Below are positions 20,094 to 29,647 of a stretch of DNA of 64,000 bases, piece by piece (within the stretch, counting starts at the first letter, position 1; each line of letters begins with the position of its first letter). Under the pieces are notes generated by a model. That model made no database searches, was not told the origin of the DNA, and was given only the letters and a program-made list of their open reading frames with translations. A program made the position numbers and the translations under genes. This DNA comes from Asticcacaulis sp. MM231 (GTDB lineage Bacteria; Pseudomonadota; Alphaproteobacteria; Caulobacterales; Caulobacteraceae): positions 248,001 through 312,000 of the forward strand of contig NZ_OZ075108.1 of the NCBI RefSeq assembly GCF_964186625.1, in the 5' to 3' direction.

Positions 20094-20118
20094 GAGTTGG
20101 GCCAAAGAGGGTTGAGAC

Positions 20119-22551
20119 TTAATCCTTGACCTTACTGAAATGCTGGTATGTCGTGGCATTGCGGTCCCAGACCTGACGGTCACGCACACTGCGCAGCAGC
20201 TTGACATATTCGGCATGTGACCAGGCCAGCGGCGTGGCGCTGTCGGTGCCTTCTCCCACCACATAGTCGTGCGCGGTCTTCGAGCCGACGCCATCATAGA
20301 CCTGTTCGGGGATCATCAGGCCTTCGTTGGCAAACAGCTCCATGCCCCTGATATAGGTGCCGCGAAGGACGGCCACGTCGGCAACGCTGGCGCCGCCGGC
20401 TTTCAGGATGTCCGCCGCCAGTTCGTAATGGCCGCGTTCGCCGGTGAAGATCGGCCAGACGCGGCCGCGCTGATCCGGCGACATCGAGCCGTAATTTCCG
20501 CCGTTCGTGCCTTCACCATAGCCGTCATTGCCGTAACGTCTGAACCCGGGCACAGTCACGCCCGCGCCGGGGAAATGGAAATCGTAACGCACGCGCAGGC
20601 TGTCCGGCAGGGTCTGGTCGTCGATCACGGCCAGCGAAGCGGCGATGTCCTTGTCATCGGCTGGCCGCACACCATAGCGCACCAGCTCCAGGAAGCCAGC
20701 ATCGACCATCAGGTCAGCGCGCAGACCCTTGAGGCCATTGCGATCATCGAGTGTGCCGGGATTATTGGCGTCGTCCGAACGCGAGATGCGCAGGAAATAG
20801 CTGGCGGGTTTATTGTCGCCGCGCAGCTTGCCGGTGGCGGTGAAAAGTCTCTGTTCCAGCTTTCCGGAATAATCATCGGCCTTGGCGGTGTAAAGCTTTG
20901 CGCTCTCGGAATCGCCTGCCTGTGTGGCCATATCAGCGGCAGCCACCAGGCCGGCGATCACCGCGGCGGTGGTGGAGGGCGAGTGGCCCTCCTGCTCTTC
21001 CCAGCGCTCCTGCTGGCTATAGGGCGGGGTGATGGTGGCGTGGTTCCAGTCGAGCCCGACCGTGCCGCCGTGGCTCAGGAAATCGGCGGCGGGCTTCAGC
21101 ATGGTCTGCCACGAGGCCATCAGTTCGGATTTCGGGATCAGGCCCAGTTGCTCCAGACGGGCGCCGAGCAGGATCGGCATGGCGGTCTGGTCAAGCTGGA
21201 CGCCGACCCATTCCGGCGTGCCGTCGACATGGGCCTTTTGCAGGAACCAGCCGGTGGCGCCGGTATTACCGGGTGTGCTGGCCTTGACCTGAACGGTCGG
21301 CAGGTAACGGAAGGCGGCGACCGGCGTTGCCTTGTCGCCCAGGGCGGCCAGCGCCATCGAGACCTGGTAGAAGTCACGTGGCCACACGGCCTTGTAGCCC
21401 GTGGCGGAGACATCAGCGGTGACCGTATCACCCCACGGATTGCTGAGCGAGGCGATCATAGCGCCGGCGGCGGTGTGGTCTTCCTGCACCTTCAGCATCA
21501 GGGCCGAAGCATAGAGCAGCTTGCCGTTGTCTTCCGAGATGGGAATGAGGCTTTTCAGTTCGGAGAGCGAGGCGAGGTAGTCCTCCCAGCCGACTGCCTT
21601 GCCCTCGCCGTTGAAGTTGGCCAGCACCTTGGCGTAGCCGGTCTTCAGACTGGCGGCGGATTCGGCGGCGGCGGCTTTCGGTGTGGCGCCGAAACCTACG
21701 GCCAGATCGACTGTGGTCTGCTTCGTCACGACCGGCAATTGACCCACCAGCACGATATTGCCCTTGTCGTTAGCCGCACTGTGCAGTTCACCCAGGGTCT
21801 GCGAAGCGGTCAGGCTGGCGATGCCATCGCTGACGCCGGTATAGCCGACAGTCGCTTTTTTGAAAGGCACGCTGGCCGAAAGATTGAGCGCCACATTTCC
21901 CTGCCAGGCTTGCAGGTTGGTGACGTTGGCGTGGCCCAGATCATCGCCGGATGTATTGGCCATCGACGGATCAAGGATGACATAGGGCGTGACTGGGCCT
22001 TTCAGCGCCTTGACCGTGACGCGCACCATCAGGGTCTGGCGATCGGGGTCGGTGAAGACGTCCTTGATGATGACGAAGCGGCCCTGCTTATCGGTATTGG
22101 TCAGGCGGTAGGCGGGCGAAAGCGGCCGGCCGGCCTTGTCGGTGTGGATATAGCTGACATGGCTGATGGTGTCGGTGCGCTCGAAAGCGGTCCAGCCCTT
22201 GCCGGTGACGGCGATCTGCAATTCGCGGATCTGCGCCTGATGGATCAGGCCGTACATGGTCTCGGTCACCACGCCCTCGGCCAGCGAGAACCATACCTTT
22301 GACACGGTGCCGGTAGTGGACTTGTCGGAGAACTGGAAATCCTTATAGGCCTCGTAAGCGCTGCCGATGCCCTGCTTGCCCGAATAGGCCCAGGGGGAGG
22401 GCTTGCCGGGACCATCCGTTGCCTTTGGATCGGCGATCACGGTCGGGTTATGATCGGGCATAGCCTCCTGCGCCAGGGTGGGCAGACCGGCGCCCACGGC
22501 CAGCAGGCTGACACAGGCGGCCAGAACATGTCTACGAACGCGGTATTCCAT
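20119..22551 (-). CDS. Exported glycoside hydrolase family 15 enzyme (glucoamylase/glucodextranase type)
   Basis: GH15 enzymes release glucose from non-reducing ends of alpha-glucans by an inverting mechanism. The 810-residue protein has a signal peptide ending near LPTLAQEA, an N-terminal beta-sandwich domain (about 30-290), and an (alpha/alpha)6 barrel (about 310-780) with YKAVWPRDFYQ, the general-acid region WEEQEGHSPSTTAA and the C-terminal FTGERGHYELA that carries the second Glu in bacterial members. CAGGAGAAG before the ATG at 22551 fixes the start over Met at 22566. Divergent from the GH97 gene; the intergenic region carries LacI-type operators, so glucan-inducible expression is likely. 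Secretion implies periplasmic action on imported malto-oligosaccharides. Confidence 0.9.
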   Translation of the reverse strand: MEYRVRRHVLAACVSLLAVGAGLPTLAQEAMPDHNPTVIADPKATDGPGKPSPWAYSGKQGIGSAYEAYKDFQFSDKSTTGTVSKVWFSLAEGVVTETMYGLIHQAQIRELQIAVTGKGWTAFERTDTISHVSYIHTDKAGRPLSPAYRLTNTDKQGRFVIIKDVFTDPDRQTLMVRVTVKALKGPVTPYVILDPSMANTSGDDLGHANVTNLQAWQGNVALNLSASVPFKKATVGYTGVSDGIASLTASQTLGELHSAANDKGNIVLVGQLPVVTKQTTVDLAVGFGATPKAAAAESAASLKTGYAKVLANFNGEGKAVGWEDYLASLSELKSLIPISEDNGKLLYASALMLKVQEDHTAAGAMIASLSNPWGDTVTADVSATGYKAVWPRDFYQVSMALAALGDKATPVAAFRYLPTVQVKASTPGNTGATGWFLQKAHVDGTPEWVGVQLDQTAMPILLGARLEQLGLIPKSELMASWQTMLKPAADFLSHGGTVGLDWNHATITPPYSQQERWEEQEGHSPSTTAAVIAGLVAAADMATQAGDSESAKLYTAKADDYSGKLEQRLFTATGKLRGDNKPASYFLRISRSDDANNPGTLDDRNGLKGLRADLMVDAGFLELVRYGVRPADDKDIAASLAVIDDQTLPDSLRVRYDFHFPGAGVTVPGFRRYGNDGYGEGTNGGNYGSMSPDQRGRVWPIFTGERGHYELAADILKAGGASVADVAVLRGTYIRGMELFANEGLMIPEQVYDGVGSKTAHDYVVGEGTDSATPLAWSHAEYVKLLRSVRDRQVWDRNATTYQHFSKVKD

Positions 22552-22660
22552 ACGCTTCTCCTGCATCCGAAGCGCCGGTGCGGCTCGGATCTTATTGATT
22601 ATAACCGCTTCGGTGCGGTGCTTGCGGTGATTATGTCAAAGAGCGGGGGTGTCGTCGCGC

Positions 22661-22674
22661 TGCATACGTATTCA
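22661..22674. promoter_or_regulatory. LacI-type operator O1 (GH15-proximal)
   Basis: TGCATACGTATTCA, a near-perfect palindrome with the central CG of LacI-family operators, 110 bp upstream of the GH15 start. Its reverse complement equals the GH97-proximal site at 23042. Confidence 0.75.
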
Positions 22675-22691
22675 CGGCTTGAATTTCGTTA

Positions 22692-22705
22692 TGAATACGA
22701 ATCCA
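22692..22705. promoter_or_regulatory. LacI-type operator O2 (degenerate)
   Basis: TGAATACGAATCCA: one consensus half and one degenerate half, exactly 31 bp from O1. Confidence 0.55.
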
Positions 22706-22731
22706 GCGAACTTACGGGACGGCGTGGGCAC

Positions 22732-22763
22732 AAAAAACCCCTTGAACCGTTAGGATCAAGGGG
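22732..22763 (-). terminator. Minus-strand intrinsic terminator inside the GH15/GH97 divergent region
   Basis: On the minus strand CCCCTTGA-N10-TCAAGGGG followed by TTTTTT. It points at the GH15 gene but ends 180 bp before its start, so it would stop a transcript begun upstream: either a leader/attenuator or a small RNA of up to about 200 nt. No coding gene lies upstream on this strand. Confidence 0.65.
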
Positions 22764-22905
22764 GAGTTTATGTTGAGAAGATACCGCTTACAAACAGACG
22801 CCTGTAATTGGTGTATCCCGATCGCGTCACAACGATCGAAATGGCAGGATGGCGGGCAATGCAAAGACGTCCGGAGACAACTCGATTGACGGCCTGAAAA
22901 GAATG

Positions 22906-22919
22906 TGTAAGCGCTTACA
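22906..22919. promoter_or_regulatory. Second LacI-type palindrome, different specificity
   Basis: TGTAAGCGCTTACA, a perfect 14-bp palindrome with central CG, close to the cre-like consensus of other LacI-family proteins and different from the TGAATACGTATTCA sites around it. It lies about 235 bp upstream of GH97 and 355 bp upstream of GH15. Confidence 0.55.
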
Positions 22920-23010
22920 TCTGCTATCCAATACACACTGTGCACGGGAAAGAGACGCTTAAGTTTACGCAGTTGCCTCAACCTATCGTTTGCCTGGGAG
23001 ACAGACAATT

Positions 23011-23024
23011 TGAATACGTATTCA
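23011..23024. promoter_or_regulatory. LacI-type operator O3 (perfect palindrome)
   Basis: TGAATACGTATTCA, a perfect 14-bp palindrome with central CG, 31 bp upstream of O4 and about 120 bp before the GH97 start. Confidence 0.8.
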
Positions 23025-23041
23025 GCCCCCGTTTGCGCCTT

Positions 23042-23055
23042 TGAATACGTATGCA
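23042..23055. promoter_or_regulatory. LacI-type operator O4 (GH97-proximal)
   Basis: TGAATACGTATGCA, one mismatch from a perfect palindrome, 31 bp from O3 and 88 bp before the GH97 start. The O3/O4 pair mirrors the O2/O1 pair on the other side. Confidence 0.75.
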
Positions 23056-23142
23056 GGCGCTTCATGGGCCCCGGAGGGCTTTTGCCGGGGGGACAATTGG
23101 CTTAAGCCCACAGTATAAAAATTACAGGACAGGAACATCGCT

Positions 23143-25266
23143 ATGCTTTTCAGGCCGCGCCTTATGACCTTCGTTTTCCCCCTGCTCGCAGGTGCCGCTT
23201 TGAACGTGGCACCGGCCCTGGCGCAGGAGGCAGCACCGGCCGCCGATGTTTCACAGGCGTCGCAGGCGGCGCCGAAATTCCAGACCATCGCCAGCGCCGA
23301 TTCACCCGGCAAGGTTTTGCATGTCGATGTGATGTTGAGCGGTGATGGCAACCTGTCCTATCAGATCACGCGCAACGGCCAGACGGTGATCGCGCCGTCG
23401 CGGCTGGGCCTCATCCTTGCCAATGCGCCGAAGTTCGACCGTTATTTCGCACTGGAAACCGCAAATGTCAGCGCGCATGATGACACCTGGGAACAGCCGT
23501 GGGGCGAGCGCCGTTTCACGCGCAATCACTATAACGAACTGCGCGTCAATGTCGTCCAGAAGACGTGGGACGACCGCAAGATGACCGTGGTTTTCCGCAT
23601 GTATGACGACGGCTTGGGCTTCCGTTACGAATTCCCTGATCAACCGCAACTCCACAAGCTGGAGATCATGGACGAACTGACCGAGTTCGCTGTGGCCGAC
23701 AAGGCGACCGCCTGGTGGGATGTCGCCGGCGAATGGAACCGCGAGGAATATCTTTATCAAAAGACACCGCTCGATGAGGTCAGCGAAGCCCAGACGCCGA
23801 TGACCCTCAAGACCGACAAGGGGCTCTATATTTCGTTCCACGAAGCGGCTCTGGTGGACTATGCCGCCATGTGGCTGCGCCGCGTCGATGGCCAGCGTCT
23901 GAAAGCGCGCCTTGCCCCTTCGGCCATGGGTGCGCCGGTGGTGCGCGATGCGCCGTTCCCAACGCCGTGGCGCACGTTGCAAATCACCAATTCCGCCGCA
24001 GCGCTCTATAATGGTTCGGACCTGATCCTGAACCTCAACGAGCCCAACAAGCTGGGTGATGTGTCATGGGTCAAGCCGTATAAATATGTCGGCATCTGGT
24101 GGGGCATGCACCTCAACACTTGGACCTGGGAAGCCGGTCCACGCCACGGCGCCACCACCACCAACACCAAGGCCTATATCGATTTCGCGGCCAAAAATGG
24201 CTTCCGCGGCGTGCTGGTCGAGGGCTGGAACAAGGGCTGGGAAGACTGGTTTGGCAAGGGCTATAATTTCTCCTTCACCGAAAGCTATCCGGATTTCGAT
24301 TTGCCCGCCATCTCCGCCTACGGCCTGAAGAAGGGTGTCCATCTGGTTGGACATAACGAGACCTCGGGCAATGTCTCGGTCTATGAGCCGCAGATGGAAG
24401 CCGGCTTCAAACTGTACGAGAAATACGGCGTCGATTCGGTGAAGACCGGCTATGTCGCCGATGCTGGCGGCGCCCGCGTCAAGGCGCCGGACGGCAGCAT
24501 CCGCTACGCCTGGAACGATAGTCAGGAAATGGTGCGCCACTACCTGTTGAATGTGACCACAGCCGCCAAATATCACATCGCCATCGATACACACGAGCCG
24601 ATCAAGGACACCGGCCTGCGCCGCACCTATCCGAACTGGGTGTCGCGTGAAGGCCAGCGCGGCATGGAATATAACGCCTGGGGTGAACCGCAGAATCCGC
24701 CGGAGCACGAGGCCAATCTCGTCTTCACCCGCATGTTGTCAGGGCCGATGGATTTCACGCCGGGAATCCTTAGCCTGCAAGGTCAAGGCAAGCCGATCGC
24801 CTCGACGCAGGCCAAGCAACTGGCGCTCTATGTCGTGCTCTATTCGCCGATCCAGATGGCGGCTGATTTGCCGGAAAACTACGCCAAGTACCCGAAGCCC
24901 TTCCAGTTCATCAAGGACGTGCCGACCGACTGGGAGCAATCGATCGCGCTGAATGGCGAACCGGGCGATTTCGCCACCATCGTGCGCAAGGACAAGGCGT
25001 CGGACGACTGGTATCTTGGTGCCGTGACCGATGAAAACGAACGCAGCGTCGATGTGCCTCTGACCTTCCTGGAGCCCGGTCGCAGCTATACGGCCCAGAT
25101 CTACCGTGACGGTCCGAACGCAGGACTGACCGGGGATGCGCGCTTTGATATCGTCATCGAAGACAAGACGGTGACGGCGGCGGATACGCTGAAGGTGCGC
25201 ATGGCGCCGGGTGGTGGCGAGGCGATCCGTTTCAAGGCGCTCGGTAAATCAAAAGCCAGAAAGTAG
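23143..25266 (+). CDS. Exported glycoside hydrolase family 97 alpha-glucosidase (SusB-like)
   Basis: GH97 enzymes of the SusB type split alpha-1,4 (also 1,6) linked glucose units in the periplasm. The 707-residue protein has a signal peptide ending near APALAQEA, an N-terminal beta-sandwich (about 50-310), a TIM barrel (about 310-600) and a C-terminal beta-domain. Motifs are YKYVGIWWGMH, VLVEGWNKGW, GVDSVKTGYV, IDTHEPIKDTGLRRTYPN and GPMDFTPGIL. The VKTGYV and HEP forms, as I recall the family, belong to the inverting SusB-type subgroup rather than the retaining one. AGGACAGGAAC precedes the ATG. Probably co-regulated with GH15 and the receptor downstream through the operators before it. Confidence 0.92.
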   Translation: MLFRPRLMTFVFPLLAGAALNVAPALAQEAAPAADVSQASQAAPKFQTIASADSPGKVLHVDVMLSGDGNLSYQITRNGQTVIAPSRLGLILANAPKFDRYFALETANVSAHDDTWEQPWGERRFTRNHYNELRVNVVQKTWDDRKMTVVFRMYDDGLGFRYEFPDQPQLHKLEIMDELTEFAVADKATAWWDVAGEWNREEYLYQKTPLDEVSEAQTPMTLKTDKGLYISFHEAALVDYAAMWLRRVDGQRLKARLAPSAMGAPVVRDAPFPTPWRTLQITNSAAALYNGSDLILNLNEPNKLGDVSWVKPYKYVGIWWGMHLNTWTWEAGPRHGATTTNTKAYIDFAAKNGFRGVLVEGWNKGWEDWFGKGYNFSFTESYPDFDLPAISAYGLKKGVHLVGHNETSGNVSVYEPQMEAGFKLYEKYGVDSVKTGYVADAGGARVKAPDGSIRYAWNDSQEMVRHYLLNVTTAAKYHIAIDTHEPIKDTGLRRTYPNWVSREGQRGMEYNAWGEPQNPPEHEANLVFTRMLSGPMDFTPGILSLQGQGKPIASTQAKQLALYVVLYSPIQMAADLPENYAKYPKPFQFIKDVPTDWEQSIALNGEPGDFATIVRKDKASDDWYLGAVTDENERSVDVPLTFLEPGRSYTAQIYRDGPNAGLTGDARFDIVIEDKTVTAADTLKVRMAPGGGEAIRFKALGKSKARK

Positions 25267-25374
25267 CCCTGGCTTGTCGATTAAGCTTTTTTCATAACTC
25301 CGAAAGCACTTGCTTTCACTCATAAATTTGTGTTGTCTCAGTCCTGGTCCGTGCAAAACGGACGAGGTTGAGGG

Positions 25375-26397
25375 ATGATGGACAACATTTCGGGCAAGAT
25401 AAGGCTGGAGGATCTGGCCAAGATTGCGGGCGTTTCGGTGGCGACGGTTTCGCGGGCGCTCAATGATTCGCCCGCCGTCAATCGTGTCACCAAGCGGCGT
25501 GTCTGGAAGATCGCCCGCGACCACAATTACGTGCTCAATCAGGACATGCCGATGTCGATGAGCGGCTCTCAGGCCACCATTGCCATCGTTATCCCGCCGC
25601 CGCATGGCCGCGAAGGTCGCTTTTCCGACCCCTTTTATCAGGAAATGATTTCGGCTGTGGGGGAGGCGGCGCGCGATATGGGCTGCGATCTCCTGTTGTC
25701 GCACCTGACGCCCAAAAGCCAGAACGACCTCGCTACCCTGATGGCCAATATCAAGGCCGATGGTGTCATCTTCCTTGGTCAGAGCTATCTGCACGATCGC
25801 TTCAACCACCTCGCCAATTCGACCAACAAGTTCATCGTCTGGGGCCAGGAACTGCCCGGTCAGAAATATTGCACGGTCGGTTCGAACAATTTGCAAGGCG
25901 GCACGCGCGCCACGTCGCACCTCGCCCGCCTGGGACGCAAGCGCATCGCCTATTTCGGTGAAACCGAAGGCACCGAGATGAAGCAGCGCTTTCAGGGCTA
26001 CCTCAGCGCTCTGGCCGAAGCGGGTCTCACCTACGATCCGAAGCTTGTCGTACCCACGCATTTCGAACTGGCCTCGGCCGAAGCCGCCGTGCTTACGCTG
26101 ATCAACAAGGGGTTGGCCTTTGACGGTCTGTTTGCCTGTTCCGATATCATCGCCTTTGGCGCTATTCGAGGCCTGATGCGCGCCGGCCGCAGCGTGCCCC
26201 ATGATGTGTCGGTGGTAGGCTATGATAATATCCAGCTCGCGAGCCTCACCCGTCCGGCCCTGACGACAATTTCACAGGAGCTGGCGCGCGCCGGCAAGTT
26301 GATGGTGTCCAAGCTGATCGGCTCGATTTCCAACGACGACATTCACACTGAAATCTTGTCTACAGAGTTGGTGGTGCGCGAATCTTGCGGCGGCTGA
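25375..26397 (+). CDS. LacI-family transcriptional regulator of the glucan locus
   Basis: A 340-residue repressor with the N-terminal LacI helix-turn-helix (RLEDLAKIAGVSVATVSRALNDSP), hinge helix region, and periplasmic-binding-like sensor domain (about 65-335) ending in a typical VVGYDNIQLASLTRPALTTISQ. Starts at 25375 or the next codon are both possible. It sits 109 bp after GH97 and before the TonB receptor, so it is the natural candidate for binding the TGAATACGTATTCA sites; this pairing is inferred from position only. The ligand is probably a malto-oligosaccharide or glucose derivative. Confidence 0.9.
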   Translation: MMDNISGKIRLEDLAKIAGVSVATVSRALNDSPAVNRVTKRRVWKIARDHNYVLNQDMPMSMSGSQATIAIVIPPPHGREGRFSDPFYQEMISAVGEAARDMGCDLLLSHLTPKSQNDLATLMANIKADGVIFLGQSYLHDRFNHLANSTNKFIVWGQELPGQKYCTVGSNNLQGGTRATSHLARLGRKRIAYFGETEGTEMKQRFQGYLSALAEAGLTYDPKLVVPTHFELASAEAAVLTLINKGLAFDGLFACSDIIAFGAIRGLMRAGRSVPHDVSVVGYDNIQLASLTRPALTTISQELARAGKLMVSKLIGSISNDDIHTEILSTELVVRESCGG

Positions 26398-26424
26398 GCT
26401 TGGGCGCAGCAGGAGTTTTACCTA

Positions 26425-26437
26425 TGTTAGCGCTACA
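26425..26437. promoter_or_regulatory. LacI-type palindrome downstream of the LacI gene
   Basis: TGTTAGCGCTACA, a dyad with central CG that resembles the Caulobacter xylose-repressor operator (TGTTAGCGCTACCA as I recall it). It lies 28 bp after the LacI stop and 342 bp before the TonB receptor start. Confidence 0.45.
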
Positions 26438-26778
26438 TTTGCATAAATTTGCAATTTTTTAAACTTTTTGTCAAAAATGAAAAGCGCCCGCAATGCGTTA
26501 TTGCGAAGCATTATTTGACAGATTGTATTATATATACGCGCAAGTTGTCGTGAAAAATGCGTTTTTCGTATCCTCAAAGCCACATTATTACAAATAGTAC
26601 AGGTCTTAGAATGCAAAATTTTGCAAAGCCTTGCAAAAAATATGGTGTGCGATAGATAGTCGCCACAACAGACGCCGTCAGAGTGTCATTGAGGGTTGAG
26701 ATGTCAAAAGGCGAATGTCCCGCAAAGAACGGGACAAGCGTTGTCATATCAAAACGCAACACCAGGAGGAAACTCACT
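26438..26778. promoter_or_regulatory. AT-rich leader region of the TonB receptor gene
   Basis: About 340 bp, markedly AT-rich up to 26660. Contains TTGCAA-type dyads: TTTGCATAAATTTGCAA near 26438-26456, the perfect palindrome TGCAAAATTTTGCA at 26612-26625 and another TTGCAA at 26631-26636, plus AATGC/GCATT near 26491-26511. AGGAGGAA at 26763-26770 is the ribosome site. No gene recognised. Confidence 0.5.
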
Positions 26779-29555
26779 ATGCTTAATTCCAAGGGCCACA
26801 CAGCAGCGTTCAGAGCACGCCTGCTGACCTGCGGCGCCACCGCGGCCATTCTGACGGCCTGCGCTTTCGCAGCGCCCGTTATGGCCCAGGATGCCGCTGC
26901 TGCCCCCGCAGAAGATACGACGACCATCGTCGTGACCGGCATCCGCCGTGGTATTCAGGACGCCATTTCCGCCAAGAAGAAATCCGCGCAGATCGTTGAA
27001 GCCGTGTCGGCCGAAGATATCGGCAAGCTGCCCGATGCCTCGATCGCCGAATTGATCGCCCGCCTGCCGGGCATCGCCGCCCAGCGCACAAATGGCCGCG
27101 CCCAGTCGCTTTCCATTCGCGGCCTTGGCCCTGACTATACCGTCACCACGCTGAATGGCCGCGAACAGGTCTCCACCGGCGACAACCGTTCGGTTGAGTT
27201 TGACCAGTATCCGTCGGAACTGATCTCGCAGGTTCTGGTTTACAAGACGCCGAACGCTGGCATGACCACGCAGGGCATCGCCGGTACGGCCGATCTGCAG
27301 ACCGTCCGTCCGCTGGCCTATGGCAAGCGCGCGGCGGCGATCAATGTCCGTGGGGAGCAGAACAGCGAAGACGCGGCCATCGGCGGCATGAAGAATACCG
27401 GCAATCGGTATTCGCTCATGTATATCGACCAGTTCGCCAACAAGACCATCGGTCTGGCGCTCGGTTACGCCCATACCGATTCGCCCTATCAGGTGCAAAA
27501 GAAGGAGCCCTGGGGTGACGGCGGTTATCCGACCTGCGGCGCTTGTCTGCCCGCCGATCAGGATCTGCTGATCCTCGGTGGCGCCAAGGATGGCATCATC
27601 TCGTCCAACCTGACGCGCGATGGCTATATGGGTGTTCTGGAATGGAAGCCGAACGACCAGCTTCACATGACGCTCGACGCCTACCACTCGGATTTCCGCG
27701 AACTGCAAAAGATCGCCCGCATCGAGTATCCGCTGGCCTGGGTGATAACCAACTGGCGGCTGGCTATACTGCCGGCAACACCTTCGTCACGCACGGTGTT
27801 TTCAATAACGTCACGGCTGTGGTCGAAAACTACACCAATGACCGCAAGGCGTCGCTCGATGCCGTTGGCCTGAACACGCAGTACAAGCTCAACGATAACT
27901 GGGACCTGATGGCCGATCTGGCCTATTCCAAGGTCGAGCGCGACGACATCATCTTGGAATCGACCGCCGGCACCGGTTTTAACAAGAGCGGCCCGAAGGA
28001 CACGATCACCTTTGATACGCCCGATGGATACGGCCTCTCAACGCTGTCCGGCGTGGTCGATTATTCCAACTTCGACACCACCTTCCTGACCGATCCGGGC
28101 GGCTGGGGTGGCCCGGTCGGCCGTGCCGGCTATGTCAAGGCGCCGCACATCGAGGACGAACTGACGACGATCAAGCTCGCCGCCACACGTCATCTTGATA
28201 ACGTCTTCTCGAGCGTCAGCTTCGGTTATACCGGCACGCACCGCGAAAAGGACAAGAAGGGCGTCGAGGGCTTCATCACCCTGCCGTCCGGTATTCAGGC
28301 TGTCGTGCCTGAAAAGTATCGCATGGGCGTGACCGATGCCACCTTCCTTGGCGGTTCATCGGGCATGATCTCCTATGACAGCCTGGCGATGTGGAATGAT
28401 GGTTATTTCGGCTTCGTGCAGGATGTCAGCCAGGATTCGGTCAAGCGCACCTGGAACGTCGATGAACATATCGATGTACTGTTCGTCAAGGCCGACCTCG
28501 ATACCCAACTGTTCGGCTATCCGCTGACCGGCAATATCGGCGTCCAGTCGCAGCACGCCAAGCAGACGGCCAAGTCGTACTTCACCGATGGCACCGCCAC
28601 CGGCACCAAGCTGAAATCGGAAAGCGCCGACTATACGGACATCCTGCCGAGCGCCAACTTCAACTTCGCCATTGCGGACGACATGACCCTGCGCGTCGGT
28701 GCCGGCGTCACCATCGCCCGCCCGCGCATGGACGATATGGCGGCCGGTGTCGGTTACGGGGCCATCGCTGACGGCAACCAGCCGGTTCAGTTCGGCGGCA
28801 ATTCCTACTACTGGTCCGGTTCCGGCGGTAATCCGACCCTGAAACCCTGGAAGGCAACCGCCGTCGATATCTCGTGGGAAAAGTATTTCGGCCGCAAGGG
28901 CTATGTCTCGATCGCGGGCTTCCACAAGACTCTGAACTCCTACATCTTCAACCAGACCCTGCTGCGTGACTATACCGGCGCTGCCCTGCCGGCGAATGCC
29001 AATCCGGCGCTTTACAGCCTGGCCAACGCCAACCGCATCGGTACGGTTTCGGTCATGCAGAACGGCAGCGGCGGCTGGATCAAGGGGCTCGAAGCCACAA
29101 TCTCCGTGCCGGGCGATATGGTCACGTCTTACCTCGACGGTTTCGGTCTGATCCTGTCGGCTGCTTTCAACAACTCGGAAATCAATCCGTCGGGCACCAA
29201 CCCGATCGATCTGCCGGGCCTGTCGAAGAAGGTCATCAATACGACCATCTACTATGAAAAGTACGGCTTCTCCGCCCGGCTGTCCAACCGCTATCGCGGC
29301 GACTTCCTCGGCGAAGTGCCGGACTACACCAACAGCCTGCAAAGCCGTTATGTCGCGGCGGAATCCCTGCTCGACGCCCAACTAGGTTACGAGTTCCAGA
29401 GCAGCCCGTTGAAGGGTCTGTCGCTGTCCTTCTCGGCGACCAACATCACCAACGAGCCGTTCAAGCTCTACACCAAGGGCAATAAGAACAACGTGATGCG
29501 TCACGAAGTCTACGGCTCGACCTATCTGTTCGGCGTGAACTACAAGTTCTTCTAA
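26779..29555 (+). CDS. TonB-dependent receptor for glucan uptake, interrupted by one frameshift
   Basis: Outer-membrane active transporter of the large TonB-receptor class used by Caulobacterales for oligosaccharides. Signal peptide ending VMAQDAAAA, TonB box-like DTTTIVVTG, plug domain (about 65-185, LPDASIAELIARLPGIAAQR and TLNGREQVSTGDNRSVEFDQYP), then a long beta-barrel ending in aromatic TYLFGVNYKFF. The frame changes near 27741: PLAW must be followed by GDNQLAAGYTAGNTF, which is in the next frame; adding one G to TGGGTGAT restores it. The two parts together have normal length (about 925 residues). AGGAGGAA precedes the ATG at 26779. Sequencing error is the simplest reading. Confidence 0.88.
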
Positions 29556-29576
29556 GACGTTGAACATAGACAGTTG

Positions 29577-29611
29577 CACCCGCCGGTCTAACGATCGGCG
29601 GGTGTTTTTGT
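29577..29611 (+). terminator. Intrinsic terminator after the TonB receptor
   Basis: Stem CACCCGCC / GGCGGGTG followed by TTTTTGTTG, 22 bp after the receptor stop and before the halogenase start. Confidence 0.88.
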
Positions 29612-29647
29612 TGTGAAAAGTGTAAGCTTAAGAAAACCGAGGACATC

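Noticed and set aside
20269-22302. 677-residue open frame antisense to the GH15 gene
   Set aside because: It is the mirror of a strongly supported coding region; composition lacks protein-like motifs and no ribosome site precedes it.
22712-23065. 117-residue minus-strand frame in the GH15/GH97 divergent region
   Set aside because: It runs through operators and a terminator hairpin, is Cys/Ser-rich without motifs, and has no ribosome site.
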